From the NCBI RefSeq assembly GCF_019399895.1, contig NC_091875.1:2232001-2296000 (forward strand): a DNA stretch of 64,000 nucleotides, read 5' to 3'. Shown piece by piece: positions 12,507 to 25,369 of this stretch. The first letter of the stretch is position 1; each line of letters opens with the position of its first letter. A model generated the notes under the pieces. It was not told where the DNA came from, ran no database searches, and saw nothing but the letters and a program-made list of their open reading frames with translations. Source of the stretch: Cardiocondyla obscurior. Its lineage: Eukaryota; Arthropoda; Insecta; Hymenoptera; Formicidae. A program made the translations under genes and the position numbers.

Positions 12507-12949
12507 CTATTCCCAGATTCTATAGACAGTTCCGAGTACTAAAACCGAAATTACTTGTGCTCTTTTTTTCTCATATTCGATGCAGTCTTACGTGAGCTCT
12601 CGAGAAAGGAACAGCTTCAAGTGCGATGCGAGTGAGTGCTAATTATAAATTAGTGCTGCAATATATAATTTTAAGATTTTATACCGCTAGTCGATTAATC
12701 ACTGACATTTTACGTATGTTTTTTTTCCCAGATTGAAATTTCTCTGGCCATATAATCGATTGAAGTATTGTCTTAGAACAAATATCCAACGGCGAAACTA
12801 GATCTTCGATCATTTGGACTTTGTACAACCGACGAGAAAATTTATTTGCTACCATTAACGCCAGATCAAAGATCTTCATCAGGATAGCGATGGTGCTTGC
12901 TCAATTTATATATCCGTTGTATTTAACACCGATTATATCCTTGAAAACG
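12507..12949 (+). pseudogene. Truncated odorant receptor pseudogene, subtype A
   Basis: A relic of a third subtype-A receptor. The leader at 12510-12630 matches that of OR3, including TTCCCAGATTCTATAGACAG, and ends in a start microexon (ATG CGA at 12626-12631) before GTGAGT. After an acceptor at about 12731, codons at 12762-12782 read EVLS-stop-NK, where OR3 has EVLSWNK; the tryptophan TGG has become TAG at 12774-12776. An in-frame TAA also precedes it. The next recognisable segment, INARSKIF near 12854-12877, is 229 bases closer than in OR3, so an internal deletion has also shifted the frame. It ends at a GTAAGT donor after 12949. No later OR exon was found downstream. Confidence 0.8.
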
Positions 12950-15698
12950 GTAAGTTTACATTCACGCTTTTATGTAACTTGATTAATTCATCGGCGTACC
13001 CAGCGGAGTCGCATGAAATGCGCAAAGAATTTAAGTACCATCAACGCAAACGTACCGTCTTCCGTATTTCTACTTTTACTTAGTTTCAACCTTCTTGAAT
13101 TTCAAACCAATACAACGAACATAAAAGTATGGTTCAAGTAATTTTATCATTTACCATCTTCACTCTAATTCGCATTTAATTTTGAAAGACATTACTTGCG
13201 TGCACTTACCGTGAAATTTCTGCGGCTCGTTCAGGATGTATTTATTAAAAAAAAAAAAAATTCGCCAACTTCACTCAAACGTACTTTGCATAGGAATACA
13301 CTTGGAAAACGATTGGAACTTTAATCGCGAGTGCATTCAGAAATGAAACGTTGCGTATTGCTTTGCAATCTGAAATGTCAGTGCGGTAAGCTTTCACAAA
13401 GGGAACGGCGATCGACTGTCTCACGCATTACAAGTTATAATTAAAGCCGCTTAAAGGTTGTACTACACTGTTTTACACAAACTATTCAGTAAATATACGA
13501 GCGAATCGTATCAAGCATGTAATTATACTACATGCGTCACGAAGAGAATCGTTAAATTTCATTGGTCGATCTCTAATTTCTTTAATGGCACTTTCGACCA
13601 GAACGTGATTGTAAATTTTTCTGAGAAAGATCGATGATGTCATCTTTCTCTCGTCTGTAAGAGATAGATTATGTAACCCTGCCTGTTTTAAAAGAATAGG
13701 ACGTTCGTTGTATATGAATAAAAAAAATATCGCATATCGTTTAAAAAGCTATGAAAATAATTATATAAAAGTACGTATTAGATGGTACAAAGTTATACGA
13801 AAAGATTTAATGTTTTTACATCTTTTAACTACCCCCTAATTAAATAAATATTTAATACTGCTTTATTCGTATTTCCACAAATTTGGGTCTTTTATTATAA
13901 AAGATTTTTATTTATAACTGATGGCGCGTGAAGATACATACACACGAGATTTTTGCCTACGTATAAAATTACGCAGTATCGTATTGCGCAATATTATGTA
14001 CAAATGCGAAATTTATAGTATAATATTAAAATCTAATGACAATTAGTGAGCTATTTTCACAAAACTAAATTGCTGATCTTTTTATCATAATAATTTTATT
14101 GAATTGTTCTCTTTTATTTACGATTTACGACAGGGTTGTGCGCGTATCCCTTGGAAAATTCAAAATCTAATTAATTTTATGTTAAATTTATATAAAATTA
14201 CAAATGATGTAAGAAATTAACGAGGTCACTTATTCAAGATGCTTCTGAAATACGTTAGAAACATATTAAATAAAAAAATATTAAAAAACGTTCGCATCTT
14301 GCATTGCACTTACAAATATTATATATATATATAAATTTATCGGTCATTTTTTTTTCATTGTGTTATAGTAAATTTGAGTGGTAGCGTTTTAATGTTATTT
14401 CTGAACCAATTACGAAATAGTTGAGCTATATTAACAACACTATGTGCATCAAGACACTTTGATAATAGTGTGCTATGAAATAAGCACTGAAATATTCAAG
14501 GATAGACGTGAAATGGAAGTAAATGCTCGATAATAAATATTACTCCTGAAAATTCTAAAATAACTACTATCCTTCTAATTACAATAATCACATAAATGTT
14601 TTCATCCAAAATATATATATGTATTCTGTGATTATATTACGTAAGAAAGTAATTTTTTTTATGATATAGGGTAAACTAGAGTAGGGTAAACTATATCATT
14701 ATTGGCCACCCACGCAATATATACTTTTATCGTAAAGTTGTCAGCATCGCATCGAAATCCGTATACAAGTACGTAAAGTACTCTAATCTTAACCATAATT
14801 TAAGTTCTATTATAATCGAAATAAATAGAAATGTACCGTTTGAGTTTTATAAATCAGATATAAGTGATTAAAGTAGTTAATTATATTTCAACATGTACAT
14901 ATTTACTGCTGATAGTTTAAGAGATTACGTTAAACTAGTTAAATTTTCTACAACGTCACATTTATATATAATTAGGCAATTATAGGTATATATAAGCCCG
15001 GTTTTACCAACGCGATTTAATCTAATCAGTGGGTTAACTTTCAGAGTTTTAACTGATATATCTTTGACATCAGTTTTATGTTCAACACTTGCAACCCTGA
15101 AAGTTAATCGACCGATTAGATTACCTCGCGTTAGTGAAACCGGGCCGTACTGTTCAAGAACACGAATTCCTAAATTCGAGTTTTTTAATAATTTGGACGA
15201 ACAAGCAGGATGATAAACATAAATAAAAGAATTATGTAATTCTTATCACATGATTATATGTAATGGCCAATAACTCCATGATTTATCCTAACAACGAGCG
15301 GGACTAGCGCCGCCTTTATCGGGGCTTACGAATGGAATTTTCATCGCAATGTATAATTGAGCAAGAAACACAATAACGCTTTAGTGTCTAACATCGAAGT
15401 TGAAATATATCGATCTAATAATATTGGAACGCAAATAATCAGCTAGTTAGAGCTTCTATATATTTATAGTATTAAAAGATGAAAGAAAAGAAACAGCGAA
15501 CGAGAGATGGCACCCTGAATCAAAGAAGCACGGTCCGTGAAAACGATATTTCATTCATTGTACAGTTCCTTATTACGTCACCTTAATTATATCAACGTTA
15601 ATTAAACCGACGTAACGCGTGATAGCGATTGTAGGATTTTGGAATGTACTTTTATCCTGAGCTTTAAAAAGTCTGTGAAAAAGGAATGTCTACAAGCG
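12950..15698. other. Gene-free spacer between the OR array and expanded
   Basis: AT-rich DNA with no supported exon on either strand, apart from the fold-back element listed separately. It includes a tandem pair of AGGGTAAACTA at about 14667-14692, flanked by GATATA and TATATC. The 3' UTR of expanded (- strand) should lie at its right end. Confidence 0.5.
14996..15145. mobile_element. 150-bp fold-back MITE-like element
   Basis: Terminal inverted repeats of about 48 bases. The left end begins GCCCGGTTTTACCAACGCGA and the right end, read on the other strand, begins GCCCGGTTTCACTAACGCGA; the match continues to TTAACTTTCAG with about seven mismatches. The centre is about 50 bases. Non-autonomous; no coding capacity. 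Target-site duplication not clear. Confidence 0.75.
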
Positions 15699-18600
15699 TT
15701 AGGAATGAGACGCCCTGGTAAAGTCCTTCTTAACAGTCGAAACTCCTGCTGAGGAGGCATTCATCTTGTAGGCATTACTCTTTACCTCGGAGGGATGCTT
15801 GTGAGTGCTCGTCGATGATTTTCTAAGTGGTTTCTGAATTTGTGTTGTTGACAGTCCGCTCACCGGATACTTATTCCTGCTGGACGTCGCTCCGGTGCTG
15901 TTCCGTGCACTGCTCTTCGTAGACGCAGCGGTGGAAGTTATCTCACTAGGATGCTTCGGCAGAACGAAGGCCTTCGTCTGCTTCAACAGGTATTGATCGT
16001 TGCATAGCGCGGAAATTAACGGTAAATCTAAATTACGACTTTTCTCGCGAAGCGTTCGGATGTCCAGCATATCGTCGCCCTTCGCCTCGTCGTTCTCTTC
16101 CATGCCATTACTGAGTTTCTTGTGTTTATTCGTAGTCGTGCTAGACAGGGAGGAAGTTGCCGTTGAAGAAGATGACGGTAACGGTTGATTTTTTTCAAGA
16201 TTCTAAAATAAATAATATTATTTGTTACAAAATAATATTAATTAAACGTAAAAGAGATTTGAGATTTCTTTTCATATTACCTGTATTTCATACGGTGGGG
16301 GCGGTGGCGGTGGTGGTAGCCGACGATGCTTAGATTGCGGCAGAGATTGTATCTTGCTTGCAATTAAAGTATCTAAGCATTTAAGAATGTTTTCGTCGCT
16401 CCTAGTCCGCGAGAATGCATCTAACGTGTGAGAATGAGTCGGCGCGGGTGGCTCCTTCCTGAGACTATAACTGCCCGTAGACGAACAAGTTGCTCCACTG
16501 TACAGCGAGCTAGTGCTAGCAGCGTAATGGCTGTTCAAATTACCTTGAAGATAATTTCCACCGGAACTCCCGATATCACTGGAGCTTAAATTCTGGTTGG
16601 ACGCATATTTGGATGGGGAAGAAAAAGAGGAACCGGGAAGATAGGGTGTGCTACGGTACATCACTGAAGATTTGTTGAAGGATGGATACGGCGGCGGTGG
16701 ATAAGCTGCCATAGCTGCCAGAAGAGAGCCCTGTTTGGCGTCGATGTATTCTTGCTTCGATACCGCCGGATCTTTGAGCGGAAACATGACATAGTCGACG
16801 TCGGAGTAAAGTTGTTGCTTGTACTGTTCTATCTGCGATCGTGAAACTTGACTTGTGTAAACAGTTGCCAAACTTGACGATGATTGTTGCGTTGTTGCTC
16901 GGGAAGCGTGCACGTCTAAGTAATTGTTTGGACCTACTACAAGAGCGGCGACCGGAGCGTGCACGGGGGTGGGTTTCATTTTATCGCCTGGATAAGTAGG
17001 AGGTTGAATTCTAGGTGGAGGCTTCGGCGCGATATTCCCGTCGTTGGGAGTCTGCGAGGCTCTCGCAACGGTACCGATCGCCGTCGACATATCGGGATAA
17101 GGCGGCGGGGGTGGCGGAGGTTCACGTGGAGTTACAGCGTCGTTTCGCGGTGGGGTGGGTGGCGGGATTTGAATCCTTTCTCGAGGTGACGTATACGGAG
17201 GCAGCGGTGGTGGTAAATCGCTTCGTCTGGGCGGCAACGGGACAAAATCTCCACAATTTGTATTGTATGGTGGTGGCGGCGGTGGCGGCTCACGTTCTCG
17301 AGCTAATTCTGATATGGGCGATCTTTTCGGAACATTGATCGTTGCGTAGTCGACGGTCTCTATTGGATATGGTGGCGGTAGCAGTTGCCGATCACTGTCC
17401 GTCCTAGGTGGTGGCGGTGGTGGCGGTGGCATCGTCACGTAATCGCAGTCCGAGTCCATTGAATTACTGATAGTCTTGCGTGGAGGATATCTTCCGACTA
17501 TCAAGTCCGATAACTCGTCAGCCGATAATAATGGCCTCGCCCTGGACGGATCGCTGCCATCGCCTCGGAAGCTGCTCACGCTGAGTATGCTGTTACTACG
17601 CGAACGCGAGTCCTCGAGCTGTCGATTCAAGGAAACCCCATCATCGTCGCCCTTACAAAGACTATATATTGGTTCTTGATCCTCCGCGCCGACATCTTCC
17701 GTATAAACGTCGCTACTTTCAGATCGCAATCCACTGTGAATGGTGTAGAAGCCAGACGTGATAGAAGCTTCGTCAGTGGTCGATTGAACGGAACTCAGAG
17801 CACATACGTCGCTCGCCGCCGATGACTCGTTAGTATCACCCGTAGGCGAATACAAATCATCTCCGATTCTTTCATCTTGGATTTCACTGCTCCTCAATGT
17901 ATAGACACCGCTAGTTTCGCTCGCAATATCGGTACCTGAGAAAGATCATTTACATGATTTATTATTGTACTACGTGACCACGCTTAATTTACGAAAATGA
18001 ATAAAAAACAGAATGGTACTAGCATTTGTATTCTGTGCACGTACTATTATAATAGTATTAGATGAATAGGATGTAGTTTACTATATTTCTATAGAATACA
18101 GCAGGGGGTGCTCGGCCTAGGTTATTCTAAAATTTTTCTACGGTACGTTGACTATGTCGACAAAGCCGTTTTCGAAATTAAAGCTATTCTCTTCGTTCTC
18201 ACCTGTGTATTTACCTGACTTCTTACACCTGTCATAAATAGCACCCGGAAAGCTAGCCGTCTCCGAAGAGATTGCCGAATTTTGTGCCGTGTGCGAGTAG
18301 CCCAACTCCAAACTAGACGTCGCTGAGGTGCGACGCATTCGCGACGTTCCACCCGCAGATGTATTAACGACTACCACCGTGCTACAACTACTGCTACATT
18401 GCGAACCTTCGGCAGCGGTTGCGGCAGTTGACGCGAGGCGTAATACCACCGATGTAGAAGTCGCATCGGAATTGTCAATTTCTGAAAATTGTTCCATTAA
18501 CGTAAATACTAGATTAAGTTTAAATTTCACTGTATCGTTAGTTGTTAGTGAAATTCTTTTTTAACGCGACTTAAACTTTCTATTATTATTAATTGAACTT

Positions 18601-21600
18601 ACCGTCAATAATAGAAACGGAGGAGGATGGCATAGAATGATTGTCCGTATCCCCATTCGTGCCATTTAAAACTTTATTCTGACCGTCAGAATAAGGTACC
18701 GTCTCGGTAAGACGTGGCAGACACTCGGTTGACGCTGGGGCGGTATCAGGTTCATCTTCGCTGTGTACTCGATCACTGACAATACCGGACGTTGTATTCG
18801 AAGATGTGCTCGAGATGACGGAAATTCGTTGATCACCGCGCGCCCCGCGCGCTGTTAAGCTCAACTTACATCGAGTAGGGTACATGTAACAATCCCTCAA
18901 GACTTTCCGTTCTGCAAATCGCATTAAATTTATTATTTAAAAAGACAAAAATAAAAAATAAGGAAAAGATATCTAGAAGTTAATACTAAACAATAAAGCT
19001 TAATTCACCTTCTTCTTCCCGTCTAATAGCTTCATTTACTCTAGGTGCTATAGCCATAGAGAATTGATGGGTGTCACGGCAAAGTCCCAAGAGCAATTTG
19101 CTTTTGTCATCGCAGCCGCTGTAGAGAGTGAGTTTTTCCGGCTGATCAACCGCTCGGATTTCAAACTTCTTGCGCTGTGTAAAGAAAATACAAAAATTTC
19201 TTTAATCTGCGTCAATAATAAAAATAAATTATCGATAAAGTGATTTGTTATATTAATAAATATAAGTAAGATATATTTCAATATATACGGTATGAAAAAA
19301 GCATTTATACAATTTTTTGCTTTTCAAAAATCATATAATTCTGTTCTGTTGCAGTGAATAGCCAGGAAAATCGGAGATATATATAATTTTTTTTTTTACT
19401 TTAAACGCTTACATCGAAAGAGAGCTTGCCGATGTTATTCCAAGCGAAAACGCGCGGGGTCTCCTCCTCTGCGTAGATTCGTACTCCGCGAGCACAAATT
19501 GCCAAAAGTATTCGTCCCGGTCCCGCTTCGTTCTTACTTCGGCGCAACCGATACAGGTGAGCGTTGAGCGGCGCTTCCAACAGTACCGCCTCCCGGATGT
19601 ATTGCAGCTCTGCCTCCTCTCTGGAAAGCCCACTGTTCTCCCTGTGTTGGGTTGCAAGCACGGCGAGGACGTTCGACTCGAGGCACATCTGACCGTAAGA
19701 CCAATCAAGACACAATTAAATGATTGAATAGCCATATTCGTAATCGTAAATATAAATTTATTAGAAAAGATCAGAGGTATCTGAAGACTACAAATTTTAC
19801 TTACATGGGGAGGAAGGTAATCCGTGGGCTTGCAGTAACCGACAGACCCTGCATGCGGTCTGTGACGTTCTTCGGAATAGTCGCCGAGGTCGGCTTGAAG
19901 AGCAAGCCCAGCAAGCACAAGCAACGGCGTGATAATAGATGGTTCGTGAAGGGGATGGTGAGGATGGAGACTTTCCACCCCGCCGCCATGCCTGACGACA
20001 TTGTCGCGCAATTGCAGGTAATAGTGATGCCGTGTCGTTTCATCGCTGAAATAGCAACTTGAGCATTAAAATATCTATATAATAATAATAATAAATATTA
20101 AGTAATTTACAGAGAAGCAGGTAATCTTGATAAGATTTGAAAAACGTTTTTATTTCATAAAAGTTGATCTCAACACAAATTGAATATGTATATTATTTAT
20201 GAGGAAACGAAAAACGTGCGCGCCAGCTGAGACTCGTAGGTACAAAAATTAAACCCTCCGGGCAAATGGTGAATCGTCAAATTCAATGTAAATCACAGGG
20301 TTTCGTGTGTCGAAATAAAAAGAACCACTGCGAATCGGTATAATTACCAAGGTGCTCTGAAAACGCTTTCGTTTTAAGCCCACGGTCTATCTATCATACC
20401 TCGTATATAATTATTTTATAATTACGAGAGTAGGCAGCACTATTCGGCTACCGGACGAGAATCCGGATTTTGTTTCGCAAATAAAAAATTTCCTTCGCCA
20501 GAATTTATTCTTGTAATTTTATTTTTCGGTTTCCTCGTATGCAAATCTCGTTTATTCGAATATATTTACGCGATTGGGGAAAAAAAAAAAATGACGGTTT
20601 TTATATTCAAAAGGTAAAATTAGTTTAGCTTTAAATAAATTATTTATGTTACCTTAACAACAAAGGGGTATCGACGTAAAAACGAACTCGAAAGTGTAAA
20701 ACAAAGGCTGGTCTTCCACTGCTATCCAAACCCTGTAAATAATTATTGCCTCGTGTTAAAACAAATTTCATATCGGTTACTGTGAATATTGAACAATCGT
20801 TTTGAACTATAATTCGAAGATCACAGCTTGCACCGTGCTCTTAGAACTATGTGCATGATTTTCGAATATTAGAAATTATGAAATAAGTTCTTACATGTGT
20901 GTGAGAGTTTCGCCAATTTTTAGGGGCGTATTTGCTCAGCTTATTCTCGGGATCCACAAAGAGATACTCGCCGTCTGAAACAAGAAAAATAATAATGAAA
21001 TAGTTATTTTTCTCGATTTCTTTTAAATTACATTTACAAATAGATATATTGTAATAAAAATATTAATTACGCTTTCCTTAAACTCTCTACATTTCTTTTT
21101 TAAATATGTACTTTCTTTGAAGGGCCGGCTCTGGGTACGCAAGTCTGGAATTAAATTTACTCGGAAGTCGAAGATTTATTTCCTTCGCACATTCTTTCGC
21201 GCGATTAACAACGCAAGGTGCCGATACTCCACAAACGAGTGAAACAATGAAAGAGGTCTGGCAAGAAGATGTTAATGAATGAGAGGTCCTCAAACCTGTC
21301 TCTGGCCTTACATGGGGTCAGACGGCTCGAGCTCTTATGGCACGATAACGTAACATGTTTTTCACTCTGAAACTCGATTTGAAACCACGAATGCCGATCG
21401 AGGACCATAATCGGACCCTCAAAGCTTTCAAGCGCAATCCGCGCAATCTGCAATTCCCAGGGTTTATATTTTTTTTTTTTTCCCCTCGTAAAAAGAAATA
21501 TTTTTCTAATTTTATACATAACTTTTGCTCTCCTTCTCAAATTACATGTGAAATTTTATCCTATATTCCGTTGCAAATTATAGGTCGTCTAAAATGGATT

Positions 21601-24514
21601 TAAGCCGCCTCGATATTCCTCTTTCGATACGCTCACTCTTTCTGTGGGGAAGAGAGCACCTGTGTTACCCGAGGTATAACCCGGCCATTACTGGGGAATG
21701 TTAGCCCGAAGGCTAACCCCGGTCCTCGCGTAATAATCCATCGGGACTATAAGGTCCATCGTATATCTCCAGAGATATTCTTCGGAGTCACGGGAGGCAG
21801 CGCGCAGCAAAGATCTCCCTTTTTCTTTTTCTTTTTTTATCTCATCTTTGGCTTCGATCGAATAAGATTGATATTTTATCGATTGTAAGTTCGATTCTCC
21901 TCTGGTTCTAACTCTAATTTACTTGCAAAGATAAAGTCAAATTTCTTGAGCCAACGCAAAGAGCAAATTCATTTAAAGAATATTTTAAATCGTTCTTCGT
22001 TCCGTTTGATAAACCTTTCAAACTTTTTTTCACAAATTCTTGACGTGATATGTAATCGAATAATTTCGTAATAGATTCACGTCGCGCTTTGTAAAAGGCA
22101 TTGAAAAAGTCGGAAAGGTGCATCTTTTGCGGTGCAACGAGAAAAGTTCAACAAGCCGAACTTCTCTCTCTCTCTCTCTCTCTCATGAGCATCCCATCTG
22201 CTTCCCAGAAAGAAACAATGCTCTTTTTTTTCTCTTTCCACTGCAATATGGTGCGGCAATGCGTTATAACCATAATTACACTCGTAATCATCCCTGATTG
22301 CCTTGATCACCATCTAGAGGAAAAGGGGCGATCGCTCTTTTCTACCTTTGCGCTCTCGTTAGCTATCAGGCAGAGCAGGCTATCTTTCACAAGCCAAGCC
22401 TTCATTCGAACGCATACTTTTGTGCTTATCAAGTCATATCAAATATTACAAATTTCGTAGAATAAATTCTCAACCTTGTTGAATTTACACCTAAAGCTTC
22501 TCCACCTTTCAAGCAACACGGTTGCAACTGAGATCGGTTAATCGTGTAATCACACGACAGGGTAAAATAAAAATAAAAATAAAAATAAAATAAAATAAAA
22601 TAACATAAAAAAAAAAAAAAAAAATCTAATTTTATTTCTAAAGAAAACCGAAGACCGCTAATGCTTGCAGTAACGTGGCTCGTCGTCGAGCAGAATGTGA
22701 CATACAGCCTCGGTAGAGAACGTGGAGTACGTTGAAAGAGATACGTGGAGAGAGAGAAAGAGAGAGGAGACGCTGAGGCCCTGTTGTGAGGTACAGCTTT
22801 AGCCTCGCCGTGATACATATCCCTTGAACCTGCGGCCGGAGCGTATTTTCTGCCATCTCTTCCCTCCGCCAGCTAGAATGGACCTTTTCGCCCCTCTTCC
22901 ACCACGTCGTGTGCCAACGATCCCTGTCCTCGGCCGTCCTCCTTCCACATTCCTGTACGCGGGGCCGTACATTGCGCCGGAGATGCTCGACCGGGAGATG
23001 GAATACGAGAGGCCTTATACAAATCATCGGGCTACCGTCTTACCCGGGACCCCGTTCTCTTTTTCTTTTTTTTTTTTTTTTTTTTTCCCGCTTCCCCTTT
23101 CCGCCTGTTTTTCTCCTTCTACTTTATCCGGTCGCTTCTTTTCTTCAGCGCACGTCTCTTTCTTCCGTCTTGCGGCAACCTATTATCTCCTCCATTTATC
23201 GCATACTTGCCTGCTTCTCTATCTCTAATCGCTTTTGAGCATACACGTTGAACGTGCGCACTCCCCTTCTTAATTATTTGCGTCTGCAAGCACGAATCGT
23301 GACTAAAATTCACCGCGCGTTGGCGTGCGAGCGAAATATCTAACATTCAGCGATACGTTTTATTATTGTTAATTACTTGCGGCACCGAGTTTAATTATAA
23401 TATACAAAATGTAGACAGATTATTTGTACGTTTTGAGTATCAGGAATAACGTTGCGTTATCAATTGAAACCGTCGTGAAAATGAAAAGCACACGAAAATT
23501 CGACCCGGGACCCCCGGGCTTAGATCGCAAGACCCACCGCGAATCGCATGAGCCATAACGCGCATGCAGGGAGTGTGAGCTGCCTTTCTTCTTATACTTG
23601 TTTTTCAGGTGCATTTTTTCTTGTCATGCTATGGCTCGCGCGTCTCAAGACCTGCCAACTCAACCGAGTCCGATGATGGTGCCCCGCTGGAATGTAGAAG
23701 GGATGGGTGAGGTGGGATCTCTCGTAGGGCTCTTTGAGGACCCGGGAAGGCCTTATCCGTGGTGGGGGCCACCAGTCGGACCGGCTTGTCACGATTGGGG
23801 AGGGTAGCGATGAACGTGAGCCGTATGGTATGCAGAAAAACCTGACGATTAGTCAAGAGGGACCTGGACATCTCGCTAGTTTAATGTTTTCGCGATTTCT
23901 CCGCCCGTATCACTTTCTTCTGTTGTCGGGAATTAATATTTCTCGTCTGATAAAATAACAACAAAAAAAAAAAAAATGCACGAGGCTTGTAACTCACCGG
24001 ACAATATCGCCAGACCGAAAAGTTCGCAATCTCGCATGCCCTGCTGGCTCAGAATTGTACATGTCTGCGTATAAACCTCCTTCACTCTTGACTTAGCCTG
24101 AAATAACAAAATTAACTATTTAGCATACGAGTTTCCAAAAGTAAGTAATTCTAAATAAAATTGCATTTGTCGGTCAATTTATTTCTTTTTTTTTTTAACG
24201 AGCAACATTAATCACAAAATAATAATCTTGTTGAACGGTTGAATGTATATTCTTTTGATTATAAAAATTGAAAAAAAAAATCATGAAAACGTTTCACATA
24301 CGAAAAGTATTAAAAACCGTGCATATGTGCTTATTTCATTACCTTCAAATATTCTATATTTTTCCAAGTTAAAAAATCAAGTGTAGTATTTTAGACTCAC
24401 CTCAACAATGAAATAGAGAGGATCACCGGGAAGGGCGTGAATGGCGAGATAGCGGCTGGCGGACACCAGGGGTTGAAGGCAAGACCGCGCAGCTGTGACA
24501 CCGCTACCACGCAT
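15699..24514 (-). CDS. ex: Expanded: FERM-domain, PPxY-rich upstream regulator of Hippo signalling
   Basis: Apical cortical scaffold that, with Merlin and Kibra, promotes Hippo/Warts signalling and binds Yorkie through PPxY motifs. Coding exons (- strand): 24401-24514, 23998-24097, 20895-20974, 20653-20732, 19805-20045, 19413-19688, 19009-19174, 18603-18911, 18203-18481, 16281-17935, 15699-16202; phases join into about 1267 aa. Residues 1 to about 350 are the FERM domain, with family-typical blocks KSRVKEVYTQTC, CELFGLAIL, DGEYLFVDPE, ETTRHHYYLQLR and VLAGLALQADLGDYSEE. The C-terminal half is proline-rich with PPxY tyrosines at about 738, 772, 828, 965 and 1098, plus LPPY at 796. The last exon carries the block DIRTLREKSRNLDLPLISAL. 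The start is the only ATG in frame with exon 1; two out-of-frame ATGs lie just upstream. FRMD6 is the vertebrate relative. Confidence 0.95.
22161..22184. repeat. CT dinucleotide microsatellite
   Basis: About eleven uninterrupted CT units in the large intron of expanded. Confidence 0.9.
22563..22624. repeat. AAAAT-type simple repeat running into poly-A
   Basis: Tandem AAAAT/AAAT units followed by an A-run of about 18, inside the large intron of expanded. Confidence 0.9.
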
Positions 24515-25369
24515 GCTGCATGCTTCATTTCGCCGCCGCTACCCCCAGCGTCAACTCACTGTCAACGATAAAATGCTACGTGATAAATTTGCCTATAAAT
24601 CTAGTCTTCGTGGAAGAAACTTGGCATCACAATGCCCTGCTTCTCCTTAAACAAGTAATTATCTAATCTCTATCGAATAACTACAATTAATATATAAAGT
24701 CGTTAAAGATAATGTACGTTAAAGAAAAGGTTGAAAATAATAGGCGAGATAACAGCAATTTTTAAGTATATTAATTAATTTGATATCAAAATGCCTTGAA
24801 TATTGGTAAATGAAGAGTATGCGAGACTTTCTCTACAACGTAACTTGAACCTTTCCATTCCAGAAGTTGTATTAAAAAAGAAATTACATCCGCTTGCTTT
24901 TTATTTGAGAATATTCGTATATGTTTATACCGAATTATTATTATTTTCTTTTTTTTTTAGAATTACTACAATTATTTTGCAATATAATTATAATATAATA
25001 ATTATAATTATAATAAGTTATTATACAGATTTATTTTAAATGCATGCATTCAAATGTTGGGTGAAACAGAAAGAAAGTAATCATAAAACATTTGTGTACT
25101 CGCTGATAAAGATACTTGTGAGATTGAAATACGTCAGAGATTATAAACGCTTGTCTACGATACGCGTGCAGTAATTCTCAATACGTTGATAAGCGGGACA
25201 CGTTTCCGACGACCGGGGGATTTTTTTTCCGATGTTAGTCTTGAAAATGACACAAAGTGCAGAATTACAGTAATAAAATAAACGTGAGAAAACGAGAAAC
25301 GAGACAGCGCGCGTCACGAATAATTCCCTTTTAATTAGTATTAGCGATGATCAATTTGTGACAAACAGT
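24515..25369. promoter_or_regulatory. Divergent spacer between expanded and the SLC5 gene
   Basis: The two start codons lie 855 bases apart in head-to-head orientation. On the - strand an acceptor-like CAG ends at about 24559, so the first coding exon of expanded may extend to 24558 and be spliced to a distant 5' exon. No other exon is supported. Promoter elements for the SLC5 gene are expected near its start. Confidence 0.4.
25347..25361 (+). promoter_or_regulatory. Four-codon upstream ORF ahead of the SLC5 start
   Basis: ATG ATC AAT TTG TGA ends eight bases before the main ATG at 25370 and is in another frame. If it lies in the mRNA leader it could lower translation of the transporter. Confidence 0.4.

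Larger units (their letters stand above)
20975..23997 (-). other. Large intron of expanded
   Basis: The 3-kb intron between FERM exons 2 and 3, far longer than the other introns of the gene. No exon supported on either strand. It holds three GC-richer patches (about 21290-21800, 22660-23060, 23480-23830) and simple repeats. It also has an ATGCAAAT octamer-like site nearby in the following intron region (20539). The patches could be enhancers of this growth-control gene, which is inference only. Confidence 0.5.

Noticed and set aside
21850..21920. GTTCGATTC resembling a tRNA B box
   Set aside because: No matching A box or cloverleaf-forming arms in the preceding 60 bases.
23598..23807. 69-codon + strand ORF in the large intron of expanded (rich in G, P, W)
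   Set aside because: No splice or start context, overlapping - strand ORFs of equal length, and no recognisable family.
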